This document shows, piece by piece, positions 44,641 through 53,904 of a DNA stretch of 64,000 nt. The position numbers were made by a program, and so were the translations under genes. The stretch comes from Nephrocerus scutellatus (lineage: Eukaryota; Arthropoda; Insecta; Diptera; Pipunculidae): the NCBI GenBank assembly GCA_947095585.1, contig OX352762.1, forward strand, positions 119,628,930 through 119,692,929, read 5' to 3'. The notes beneath the pieces are model-generated. The model searched no databases, was not told the origin of the DNA, and saw nothing but the letters and a program-made list of their open reading frames with translations. Each line of letters opens with the position of its first letter. Within the stretch, counting starts at the first letter, position 1.

Positions 44641-45660
44641 TTATTTAACTTGACCCCTTTTTGTCTGTATTTTCGACCACTTTGAGGTCCTTTTTAACCA
44701 CCTTCCACATGACCCAGATTGCTGAAATTTTGTGAGTAGCTAAGTCCAAAATAGCATGGGGCGTTTCGTTTCGCGTGTGAAACGTGTGATGGTTTGAAAT
44801 CGGGCCATTTTCTCGTTTTTTAACCACCTTTCGCACGACCTAGAGGGCTGAAATTTTATTCAATGGCTCAAGGGCAGGAACACATTTTAATATTCTGCTT
44901 TTGACGCATATTGCGAGTCACGTGTGGCGCGTGTGAAAAAAGAAAATTCTTTGTTATAGCCCATACCTCAAAAACAGATATTTTGGCGAGTATTACCAAA
45001 TAATAAACGACTGTGTGTTTCGATGTATATATAAAAGTTTGTAACCGAAATACGAAGTGTCGCGTGTGGCGCGTGTGATGGGTTGAAATATTTTTTTCGA
45101 CTTCTTTGAGGACCTTTTTAACCAACTTCCTCACGAACTAGAGAGCTGAACTTTTGTAAGTGTCAAGTTCAAAATAACATTTTTTATATTCCACGTATGA
45201 AGCGTGTCACGTTTCGTGTGTGAAACGTGTGATGGTCTAAAATCGCGCCATTTTCTCGTTTTTTGAGGTCATTTTTAACCATCTTTCTCACGACCTTTTT
45301 TCTTCATTCCTTCTTTTAGTCCGCTGGGGAGCATAGGGCTTCTACAAACGCCCGCCAACGAACTCGATTTATCGCCTGAGGTTTCAAGAGACGCCATTCT
45401 GTCTCCTGGGATCTTGCTTCCTCTCACGACCTAGACAGCTAAAATTTTGTGAGCGGCTCAATATCAGGGGTCCATTTTGATATTTCGCTTTTGACGCATG
45501 TCGCGAGTCGCGTGTGGCGAGTGTGAAGCGTGGAAAAAAGAAAATTATTTGAAATGAGCCGACATAAAAACAGATATTTTGTCGATTACTACCAAATAAT
45601 AAACGACTGTGTGTTTCGATGTATATATAAAAGTTTGTACCCGAAAAACGAAGTTTTTTT
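44640..45660 (+). repeat. GTGT-rich repeat family, array 1
   Basis: About four units share 'cacgacctagagagctgaaattttgtgag', 'cacgtgtgacgcgtgtcgcg', 'gtgtgaaacgtgtgatggtttgaaat' and 'ctttttaaccaccttcc'. Some units also contain 'aaaacagatattttggcga', 'taccaaataataaacgactg' and 'ataaaagtttgta'. The array ends at AACGAAGTTTTTTT, the same boundary as array 2 (58415). A block at about 45299-45424 ('ccgctggggagcatagggct') interrupts one unit between two CACGACCT words and looks like a separate insertion. Non-coding. Confidence 0.75.
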
Positions 45661-45681
45661 TCATTCATTTTTTTTTAATTA

Positions 45682-45951
45682 CAGTAGATTCTCGGTTATA
45701 TGAACTCAAGTGAACAACAGGTTAGAGCCGGTCGAATTCAAAAGGTTCAATTGTAATAGCAACATGTGTAATACAGTCAATAGGATATTTCTCCCATGGG
45801 AGAATGATACATGCAAGGTTATTTTGACACAATGACAATATAAGGAATTGCTCACTTTGTTTGTAATTATAAAATGTTGATTTGTTTGATAATCCAAAAA
45901 ATGTATGATAATGCCTAATATCAACTAGTTCATGTAATTGAGAATCTACTG
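45682..45951. mobile_element. pogo/Tigger-like MITE, 270 bp
   Basis: CAGTAGATTCTCGGTTATAT at the left and CAGTAGATTCTCAATTACAT read inward from the right form terminal inverted repeats of about 25 bp with three mismatches. The CAGTNGA-TCTCGNTTAT form is that of pogo/Tigger ends (family knowledge). TA precedes the left end (45680..45681); the right-hand duplication is TT, so it has mutated or the boundary is off by one. No ORF inside. Confidence 0.7.
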
Positions 45952-46009
45952 TTTAATAGAATCATATCCAACAACCTCAAAGCACTGATAATCTATATAA
46001 ATAAAAAAA

Positions 46010-46885
46010 ACAACCCATAAAAATTAAAATTTTTCATCTAAATTCTCTAATCGCAGAAATTGATATGGGAGCCCCTCGATCCTGGGCCATTTTTTTTTTA
46101 TTGTAGGAGAAAATCATCGAAACAAACATTTGACATCAGATGTTAAAATTGAAAAAGCTCAGATCATTTTATTCTGAGCACTTAGAGCACGCTCATACTC
46201 TGAGCAAATAAGAAACACGAACATTTATCTTGAGAACTCTTTGACTGCTCTGAACTAATTTATGAAAACGCCAAATGACAGAATATTGTGAAAACTTGTT
46301 GTTCTATCTGTAAGTTGATATCGACAACAAAAAAAACGACATCAATAAAAATACAATTCAGTAAATAAAAATGTAAGTTGAATTAAGCATAAAACATGTA
46401 TGTCTCGTTTCATTTGCTGGGTTCATTTGTGCGTGAGCTAAGATTTCTCTCTCTCTCTCCACCACCCCAAAACCATGCAGCGCAGCCGACTGCGCAGCAC
46501 ACACCGCACACAGTCCATAAAGGGCGACGAATATCTGATGCCAGTACAGATATTTAAAAAATGTATAAGGGCCTTGCGGCCGAACCCGGGACCCGATCAC
46601 TACCAAAAATATTGTTTATTGGGTATACACATGTGTGTAAAATTTGAAGAAAATCGGGTAAATTTTTTAAAATTTTTGTTTGGGAGCCCCCCGACCCCGC
46701 AGCCCGAGGGGCCTCAAAATTTAATAGAAAGTGTTGTCTCCGGAAATACACATGTGTGCAAAATTTCAATAAAATCGGGCCATGGGAAGTGGGTTAAAAA
46801 TTGATCGCAAGAATCCACGACAGACGACCGACCGAACGACGACCGACCCACGGGCAAGTGAAGTTAATATAGAGAATTTAAAAAT
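46010..46885 (-). repeat. TCTCTATATTAACTTCG-family repeat, copy 7, both ends
   Basis: Inverse orientation. The right end occurs as 'caacccat', 'aaatttttcatctaaattctctaatcg' at 46010-46058. The left end is 'gaagttaatatagagaattt' at about 46860-46880. Internal units lie at 46560-46800, with the inverted 'cacaccgcacacagtc' module at about 46470-46520. Around 46085-46440 there is extra sequence not seen in copy 6, perhaps an insertion or a subfamily core. Confidence 0.75.
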
Positions 46886-46919
46886 GAAATGAAATGTGTG
46901 TTTGATTGTTTTTTATGGA

Positions 46920-47290
46920 AACTCACATTTACCAACAGATTTTTATAAAATTTTCAATGTATATTACTGGCAGGTGGAGAAAGGTTATAGGTACACACAC
47001 TCGCTTCCCCCTCGCACAGGGTGGGAAATGTAAAATAGTATCAGCCACATTTAAAAACCGATTTTTATGAAATTCTCAATGTATATTATAGACAGGTGGA
47101 TGGAGGTAATGGGTTTATAGTACACCCACATATATAGCCAAATTTACTAATCGATTTTTATAAAATTTTCAATGCATATTATTGGCAGGTGCAGTAAAGT
47201 TATAGACTATAGTACACTCTCCTTCTCTCCATGTGGTTGGTTAATGTAAAATGTTAATATTAACCACATTTACCAACCAATTTTTTTGAT
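46920..47290. repeat. Tandem repeat of about 115 bp, three units
   Basis: Units begin near 46930, 47055 and 47145 with 'accaac(a)gatttttataaaattttcaatg', followed by 'atatta(t/c)tggcaggtg' and 'tatagtacac'. A fourth partial start lies at 47270 ('ccacatttaccaacca'). Non-coding. Confidence 0.7.
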
Positions 47291-47299
47291 CGTCCTTGT

Positions 47300-47945
47300 G
47301 TCTCAAACTGCATTGCATTACTTCAATTGTATTAAAAAAAGATCAAAGACAATAAAAAATATTTTCTCCGTAAATAGCTTTTAAGAAAATCGCATACTTA
47401 CGAAACAATCGCATATATAGATACAAATCGCATAAAAAATGTACAAAAATTGTTTTTATATTCACACATTCAAGTCAAAAAAGATGAGCAAAATCATTGC
47501 TATCCCGCGACAGACTCAGTCCAGTCGATTGGTGGCTGTCTGTCTGTCTGCCTCATTTAGAAATGAATTGCAATGCACTGCAATTAATGAATCGGCAAAT
47601 TAATTGTTTGTTGTTCGTCGTCATTGGTGATGTGTTCTGTTGTTGTTAATTCCATTATATGTATATGTTATCAATGGCCTTAAAAAAAACAACGCGACAC
47701 AACCAGACGCAAAGCCTTGGCCTTAGTACGAGCAGAGGCGGTTCACTTCAGTCTATGACAATTGCACAAAGTTGCACAGTGGGCATGGAAAAGAATAATT
47801 GATAGACGGCTGCTTAATTGCACTTAAAAGTGCACAGTTATTTATGAAATGTGTAGGTAGTTTCCGGTTGTTTACGACAAAAAAAAATGCATTCCAATCT
47901 TTTACGATTGGATTGACATCTCGGGGTAATTATTCGACTTTTTTT
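47300..47945. other. Intergenic, no gene recognised
   Basis: AT-rich with one CTGTCTGTCTG run near 47540. Confidence 0.4.
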
Positions 47946-47948
47946 ATA

Positions 47949-48025
47949 AAGGGTTTTTCAATAAGAACATAACAATTTCGTATTTAAATAAAACATAGAA
48001 TAATTAAGATATCGGGCTAAATCTT
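47949..48025 (-). mobile_element. Solo end of a DD41D mariner-like element
   Basis: TA and then AAGGGTTTTTCAATAAG at 47947-47965, followed by 'aacataacaattt' and 'aaataaaacatagaataatt'. This matches the 3' end of the element at 53140..53899 read on the opposite strand. Homology fades at about 48025 and no transposase sequence follows, so only an end remains. Confidence 0.65.
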
Positions 48026-48334
48026 GTTCAAGGTGTAGTAAAAATATTAAGTTAAATTATGCTGTTCAATCTTGTACATAAATTTCCAAACTATTCTTTT
48101 GATAAAAGCAAACGCCTTTCCGGAAGATGTAAGTTTGTTAGCAATTGAATCAGTTGCATTATAAGATGAAAAAAGTCATCAATGCAATTCACAGACAACG
48201 TGGCACCACAAAAGAATTTAATAAAAAAATAAAAACATTCGGTTACCATTTAATAGGAATTGAACCTGAATCGGCCCGCACGAGAATTTTTTCCTCTATC
48301 TTCTGAGTCAAAGCCGAGAATCGTAGGTTTACTA

Positions 48335-48360
48335 CGAGGGTGGATTGAAAAGTTCGCTGG
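48335..48360 (+). mobile_element. Mariner-type terminal repeat (candidate)
   Basis: TACGAGGGTGGATTGAAAAG resembles the ends of classic DD34D mariners. No partner repeat or transposase was found within the next few kilobases. Confidence 0.35.
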
Positions 48361-48427
48361 CTGACCAAGAAAAAATAAGACTCGGAAGTTTTATTCTCTT
48401 TTCTAACAAAAATTCGCTCAATGTAAG

Positions 48428-48488
48428 GTGTAATGACCCTAAACACCAAATGTAGGAGGTGTACATTTGCTGTTTAAGGTCATTACAC
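48428..48488. other. Near-perfect 27-bp hairpin
   Basis: The left arm 48428..48454 begins GTGTAATGACCCTAAACA and pairs with the right arm 48462..48488, which ends TTTAAGGTCATTACAC. 25 of 27 positions pair, with mismatches at arm positions 12 and 19, around a 7-base loop (ggaggtg). The size resembles a compact precursor hairpin, but it could equally be a transposon-associated foldback. No repeat copy was noticed elsewhere in the window. Confidence 0.8.
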
Positions 48489-48489
48489 A

Positions 48490-48868
48490 ATTTTTTAAAA
48501 AAGTTTTGCCTTAAACCGTAAAAAATACATTTACTGCACCTCTTCATTCATTGAAAATCTTTGTTCTTTTAAATATTTTTTCATCGGTTGTCTCACAGAT
48601 CAGGGAGTATTTAAATACAAATGTTATGAAACAGCCATGGTTTCATGTAACCTTTGTGGACCTTTTTTTTCTCCTAACATTCCTAGAGATTCTTTCTTTA
48701 TTTCCTCTCGGAACCGTTTTAAAATACCACAATAGTAATCCAAGTTAATTGCTAGACCCTTGACAGGTCAACCATGATGATTTTCTTTGCGTACTAAAAC
48801 GCTAATGCTAATCGTGCGCTAATAGACAAAAAATCTAAGCTTTCTTCGGCGCTGGTGATGTTCTCTAC
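48490..48868. other. Intergenic, nothing recognised
   Basis: AT-rich sequence up to the mariner target duplication; an accidental ORF near 48551 has no known domain. Confidence 0.4.
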
Positions 48869-48870
48869 TA

Positions 48871-50174
48871 ACGGGTGTTTTTTTAGGAGGTTTGTTTTTC
48901 CGATAGATGTCGTTTTATTTTATGACAGTTGTTTTGACAGCTCAAAGTGGCATTTCTACTCAGTATTGTTTGGCAAATCATTATGAATAGGTTAACTCCA
49001 GAACAACGTTTTCAAATCGTGGAAATTTATTTTCAAAATCAGTGTTCAATTAAAAATGTTTATAGAGCACTTCGTGAATTTTATGGTGCACATAATCGTC
49101 CGTCAGAGACCACCATAAAGAACGTAATTACCAAATTTCGGTCTACATTCACTCTTTTGGATGCCAAGCCACCGACAAGAATGAGAAGAGTTCGTACAGA
49201 AGAAAATATTGCTGTCGTTGAGGCCAGTGTCGAAGAAAACGACAATTTATCGATTCGTCGTCGTGCTCAGCAAATTGGACTTTGTCCATCGACTTTATGG
49301 AAAATTTTACGTAAAGATTTGGGTTTGGTGCCATACAAAATTCAATTGGTGCAAGAATTAAAGCCACACGACCATCGTTTGCGCCGTGAATTCAGTGATT
49401 GGTCGTTAAATCAATTGAACGAAGATCCATTTTTTTACCGTAAAATTCTCTTCAGTGATGAGGCGCATTTTTTGTTAAATGGATACGTCAAAAAACAAAA
49501 TTGTCGCATTTGGAGCAAAGATAATCCACACGCCGTTCAAGAATTACCAATGCATCCTGATAAATGTACTGTTTGGTGCGGTCTATGGGCTGGTGGGATC
49601 ATCGGTCCATATTTCTTTAAAAATGAGGAAGGACGACGCGTTACCGTGAATGGAAATCGATACAGAACCATGTTAAATGAGTTTTTGTTGTCAAATCTTG
49701 AAGATATGGATATGGATGAAATGTGGTTTCAACAAGATGGTGCCACTTGCCATACAGCACGTGAAACAATCGACTTATTGAAAGAAACTTTCAACGACAA
49801 CATTATTTCGAGAAATGGTCCGGTGAATTGGCCTCCGCGTTCGTGCGATTTGACGCCACTCGATTACTTTTTGTGGGGATACGTGAAGTCATTGGTTTAT
49901 GTGGATAAACCTCAATCGATTGACGCTTTGGAAACCAATATTCAACGTGTCATTGCTGACATACGCCCTCAAATGCTTGAAAAAGTGCTGGAAAATTGGA
50001 CCTCCAGAATGACATTTGTGAAAAATAGTCGTGGTAGCCATATGCCAGAAATTGTGTTTAAATGTTAAATGCCAAAAAATTATCTACCAAATAAAAAAAA
50101 ATTTTGGTCATTTCATAATTTTATATGTGTTTTATTCAAAAAAAAAATCGGCAACCTCTTAAAAAAACACCCGT
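48871..50174 (+). mobile_element. Intact DD41D mariner-like element (1304 bp)
   Basis: Terminal inverted repeats ACGGGTGTTTTTTTAGGAGG (from 48871) and ACGGGTGTTTTTTTAAGAGG (inward from 50174) differ by one base over 22. TA flanks both ends exactly (48869..48870 and 50175..50176). Inside is one uninterrupted transposase frame with all catalytic residues. A 112-base 5' leader precedes the ATG, and an AATAAA at 50091..50096 lies about 23 bases after the stop. Ends and sequence differ clearly from the copy at 19508..20797, so it is another DD41D lineage. The intact frame and ends suggest recent arrival. Confidence 0.93.
48983..50068 (+). CDS. DD41D mariner-like transposase, intact
   Basis: 361 residues from ATG 48983 (MNRLTPEQRF); the longer frame upstream begins only with GTG. 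It cuts and pastes its element at TA sites. Residues 1-60 are the first helix-turn-helix region (YRALREFYGAHNRPSETTI), and about 85-115 the second (LSIRRRAQQIGLCPSTLWKI). The catalytic residues are Asp159 (LFSDEAHF), Asp252 (WFQQDGATCH) and Asp294 (CDLTPLDYFLWG). There are 41 residues between the last two, hence the DD41D subgroup known from rosa elements of tephritid flies (family knowledge). The linker region carries RRVRTEENIA. The C-terminus ends RGSHMPEIVFKC. Length is normal for a mariner enzyme and no lesion is visible. It is likely expressed only if a nearby or terminal-repeat promoter acts. Confidence 0.93.
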   Translation: MNRLTPEQRFQIVEIYFQNQCSIKNVYRALREFYGAHNRPSETTIKNVITKFRSTFTLLDAKPPTRMRRVRTEENIAVVEASVEENDNLSIRRRAQQIGLCPSTLWKILRKDLGLVPYKIQLVQELKPHDHRLRREFSDWSLNQLNEDPFFYRKILFSDEAHFLLNGYVKKQNCRIWSKDNPHAVQELPMHPDKCTVWCGLWAGGIIGPYFFKNEEGRRVTVNGNRYRTMLNEFLLSNLEDMDMDEMWFQQDGATCHTARETIDLLKETFNDNIISRNGPVNWPPRSCDLTPLDYFLWGYVKSLVYVDKPQSIDALETNIQRVIADIRPQMLEKVLENWTSRMTFVKNSRGSHMPEIVFKC

Positions 50175-50176
50175 TA

Positions 50177-50837
50177 TTTTGACTTCTGTTTAGTTCAAGA
50201 GTGTTTTTTATACATGCACCCATTGCGCCTCGGCAATAAGGTGTGCTCTGCCATTTATTGAAATTAAAATTTAAATTTAAAAAACGATGGAATGTAATGG
50301 AATACAATTTATCACATCACTCATCCACAAAGGTTTAAATTTGTTTGCTCGAAAAAGCCATACGGAAGAATGAACATGAAACTAAAAGGACGTAAGTCCA
50401 ATTGCTTTAATCAATGAACACATTTTTTCGGAACGGGTTTAATATAAGCCATTTTCAAAATAATGGCAACCTGTCTTTATTGAGAGATGAAACAATATGC
50501 TAAGCGATTTCTCCAGAGTATCATGATATCTTTTCAAAATTAACTAATAGTTTTTCTCTAATTTTTGGATATATGGATGAATACAGGAATAGACAAATTG
50601 ACGAATGGACGAATGGACAAAGCAAACGGACGAATGCACGAATGAATAAATGAACAAATGGTAAAAACAATGTAAAAGATGGGGTTATTATTGACAGGAG
50701 AATGTTGAGAAATGTATAGCTTGCCAATGAGTGAAAATTTAAAAAATTACTACCGAATTTCTGAGTCGGTGGTAAGAGCGCTTACTCCAACTTTCGGTCG
50801 TAATGATCGTCCCACCAGACAGACTGTGCGTGCTTAT
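50177..50837. other. Intergenic, with degenerate GAATGGAC simple repeat
   Basis: At about 50575-50665 (plus strand) words such as 'gacgaatggac', 'gaatgcac', 'gaataaat' and 'gaacaaatgg' form a worn simple repeat. Nothing else is recognised before the gap. Confidence 0.5.
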
Positions 50838-51037
50838 NNNNNNNNNNNNNNNNNNNNNNNNNNNNNNNNNNNNNNNNNNNNNNNNNNNNNNNNNNNNNNN
50901 NNNNNNNNNNNNNNNNNNNNNNNNNNNNNNNNNNNNNNNNNNNNNNNNNNNNNNNNNNNNNNNNNNNNNNNNNNNNNNNNNNNNNNNNNNNNNNNNNNNN
51001 NNNNNNNNNNNNNNNNNNNNNNNNNNNNNNNNNNNNN
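50838..51037. other. Assembly gap (200 N)
   Basis: Exactly 200 N, most likely a placeholder gap of unknown true length. Frames crossing it are meaningless. Confidence 0.99.
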
Positions 51038-51561
51038 GGAAATAACTGTACAGGGAAATTAAAGTGTCATGCACCACGTAATAACTTTACAAATGTACTC
51101 GTAGTAACGACAACAACAGCAAATTATATCGAGATATATTACTCGCGCTATAAATATCACAGCTCGCACTTATACTCGTATGCTAATGCGATAACATGTT
51201 GCTGTTGTAGCGGTGATCTTGAAATGATCAGCCAGTGAGCAGAGTCCATTATAGTAATTGCATGTGTGTATGTTCGAGTACAAGTGATTGTTCAAGCGAC
51301 CGGCGACAGAGCCAGCGGTATTTTTAGATTGACCCATAGCGCAGCACAGCGCGCACAACGACACTGTGCATGTAGTGTAGATGCAGTAATTGATTCCGTG
51401 TGGACTGCCGCTACTGCTGCTGCTGCAGTGTGTTATTTCCGCATGGAAATTTTCAAGTTCAAATAAAATAATTTAATAACAGTTTTAGAATTCCGTAGTG
51501 TCTGTCTCCTCCTGACAATAATGTGTGTGTGTGTGTCCTTCAAAAGTTTACGGAAGCTAAA

Positions 51562-51759
51562 ATGCCGTTGTTTCAACGATGCCCTCTAACGTCTCGGAAA
51601 AATCACCCGGCTCAACAGTTTGTTCTAAAGTGGGTACTTACGTTGCTTTTATTGATTGCATGTTCATTGTTCATGGGAACTTGTGAGCGAGCAAACGATG
51701 TCATGTCGTCGCGAAACAGTGAATTGAATAGAAATTGCCATAAACTGGAGAAGTACTGA
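51562..51759 (+). CDS. Candidate small ORF with hydrophobic segment (65 aa)
   Basis: Starting at the in-frame ATG 51562 (context gctaaaATG) it encodes a 65-residue product. It has a basic N-terminal part, a hydrophobic stretch at residues about 24-38 (WVLTLLLLIACSLFM) and a short polar end. That would suit a signal peptide, a signal anchor or the first exon of a secreted protein. A TATAAATA lies at 51149..51156, about 400 bases upstream, and another at about 51773. I recognise no family and see no second exon. A chance ORF is the main alternative. Confidence 0.2.
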   Translation: MPLFQRCPLTSRKNHPAQQFVLKWVLTLLLLIACSLFMGTCERANDVMSSRNSELNRNCHKLEKY

Positions 51760-51974
51760 TACGCCTATAAATATCCCACAGAGTTGACCGCTATTTGGAG
51801 TGGTTAGTGACGACCTTTTCAAACCTCTCACTTTAGTACAAATCAGTCAATGCTTGGGTTAAGCAACGCTAAATGTTACTTACGAGTAGATGTCTTCCGT
51901 CCATGTGTCTTTCTTCTTGATATTAAAGTTTCAATAATGCTAGAAAACTGTATTGAAATACTATACACTAACAT

Positions 51975-52280
51975 CATCTTTCCTCTCTCATGCGTGCAAG
52001 ATGTCCTGCCAATCAAAGTCTACCGAGCTTAGTTCTCTTCACGATGTCAAGATCGCGGTAACAATCGTCATTGTCCTTTCTTACATACAGTGCCAACAAT
52101 TCCCCTTAAGACTTTCCTCTCACACGCGGCTGAGAGATCAGAATTCCTTTTGCTAAACACCCAAGTCTTGGATACATATTTAAGTACTGGTATGACCCTT
52201 GTCTTATAAACCTGGATTTGAAGATTTGGTTTTAAGCAACCATGCGCGTAATTTTGTTTCCATGCTGTCAGTTGCTGCTA
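51975..52280 (-). mobile_element. RTE-like 3' fragment, copy D
   Basis: On the minus strand it matches copy A at about 26320-26690. From 52280 downward come 'gacagcatggaa', 'ttacgcgcatggttgctt', 'ataagacaagggtcataccagtactt', 'ccaagacttgggtg', 'gagaggaaagtctt', 'accgcgatcttgacatcgtgaag' and 'actaagctcggtag'. Small deletions break the frame. It encodes only the RTE C-terminal tail. Confidence 0.7.
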
Positions 52281-52359
52281 TTGTGCCTAATCTTTATCAG
52301 ACCACCCTCTACAGTACAGTAGAGGTACAGTAGTAAGCTGATTGGTACGAACCCGCGCT

Positions 52360-52920
52360 TTCGCTAGCTCTAGTCATTAAGGATGCTCGTAACTATTTTC
52401 CAATCTAGCGATGCCTTCTTACGAGAGTAAACCTTACAGCCCCACGATACATCCCCAGAACGAAACTGGGTCCGCATCATAGTTGTCCTAGACCAGGCAG
52501 TCCTCCGAAGAGGTCACCCTGGTCTCTCAGACCCGGTTTACGCGAAGGTCAACCTTATTCGTTGTGAAAGACAACTCCCGTTGTACCAATTCAACCTTGG
52601 ATGAGGTCTGACATCAACGGCGTTAGTTGTTTCCGGTATGAGTTCCTGGGCTATTGCAGAGCAGACCCTGGCAGCACATACATCCATCCGTAATTTAAAC
52701 CATTTCACCTGCCATCAGGATAGCAAGCTATCCCGAGTGTTACAAACTGGCATCAAGAATCTCTCACTCTTTCAGTTATGAGTGCCTGGGCGGTTGCAAA
52801 GCTGACCCTGGCAGCACAGAACTTCGAACACTGTCATTTGCCACTAGGACAGCAAGCCATCCTAGGCCCACCCACCACTGCATAGCAAGCTATCCTGGGC
52901 CCAACCCACATATGTTAGAC
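52360..52920 (+). repeat. CAGAACGAAACTGGGTCC repeat family, full copy
   Basis: Shared with an inverted copy at 61525..61930 and a fragment at 15880. The conserved words, in order, are 'ttcgctagct', 'cgagagtaaacc', 'cagaacgaaactgggtcc', 'aaggtcaaccttat', 'caactcccgttg', 'ctgacatcaa', 'ccctggcagcaca', 'cattgccatt/gccactagga' and 'tatcctaggc'. An internal near-repeat of about 130 bases ('atgagtgcctgggcggttgca... ccctggcagcaca', 'agcaagctatcc') occurs twice. No coding signal; origin unknown. Confidence 0.65.
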
Positions 52921-53139
52921 TTGACTAATTAAATACGAAGAAGAGGTTGCCCGAATGTAAGAGTCTCTAAGTACCAGTAGCCCTTTCTGGGTCGCTAAGT
53001 ACGAAGAGCATGCTCTAAGTACCCGCGGCCCTTTATTTATCTTCCGTGGTAAAGCCCCGCACCATTCCAGATAAGATTTATGATGCAACTGGACCCCACC
53101 ACGGTGTCGTAACCCTGACTAGGGTCCCATCATGGCCAA
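52921..53139. other. Short unassigned stretch
   Basis: Contains two loosely repeated 'ctaagtaccmgyrgccctt' words. No gene is recognised. Confidence 0.35.
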
Positions 53140-53899
53140 CTTCATTCGGGACAGATGACTCATGGCTCTTTAACGAGGTATCGCTCCTCGGACCATCGAA
53201 GTACAGCAAATATTGCAGCTGTAACTGCTTCAGTTCAAAATGAGTCATATCAGCCGATTGCACGTCATTCACTTTCATTGGCTCTGCTAAAGTTTGAAAA
53301 AAATCCTGAATTTCATCGAAAAATCATCTTCAGCGATGTAGTTCACTTTTAAGCTTAATAAGAATGTTAATAAGCAAAATATGCTGTATTGGACAGCAAC
53401 AATCCCACATGTGCTTCAAGTGAGACTCTTTTACATCCATAAAAAGTGAAAGTGTGGTGCCGATTTCATGCCGGAAAAAGATTGCCATGTTACGGTCAAG
53501 GGAGCTCCCAATCGTGCCATGTTGAAAGACTATTTTTGGCCAAAATTGGATAGATTTGACATCAGTCATATGTGGTTCCAACTAGATGGTATCATATGCC
53601 ACACCGCTGGTCAAACAATTGATCTACTGAAGATGAAGTTCTGTAATCGTGTAATCTCGAAAAATGGGCGGGTCTAATGGCCAGTTCGATCATGCGATTA
53701 AACGCCATTGGGTTTATTTTTATTGAGTTCCGTTAAGTCGTTGGTTCATGCCAACAAGCCAACAATATTAAGAGAGCTCAGGAATAAATTCCATACTTTA
53801 ATATGTATACTTCACATGAAATAATTGTCAGCCGAATATCTCAATTATTCTGTGTTTTATTTGAATAAAAAATTGTTATGTCCTTATTGAAAAACCATT
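53140..53899 (+). pseudogene. Deleted DD41D mariner-like element, copy with 3' end
   Basis: Plus-strand pieces: STANIAAVTASVQNE, then after an internal deletion FEKNPEFHRKIIFSDVVHF (first Asp kept, the following Glu changed), VKGAPNRAMLKDYFWPKLDR, SHMWFQLDGIICHTAGQTID (second Asp), and ISKNGRV-WPVRSCD with a frame shift before the third Asp. The 3' end matches the solo end at 47949 and stops at 53899, with TA following at 53900..53901. The 5' end is missing. Non-functional. Confidence 0.75.
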
Positions 53900-53904
53900 T
53901 AGAA

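Noticed and set aside
48947..48982. Twelve-codon N-terminal extension of the intact transposase beginning with GTG
   Set aside because: Eukaryotic translation uses ATG, and MNRLTPEQRF at 48983 aligns with the start of related transposases.
50712..51077. ORFs spanning the N run
   Set aside because: The frames only exist because N codons contain no stop; they are artefacts of the assembly gap.
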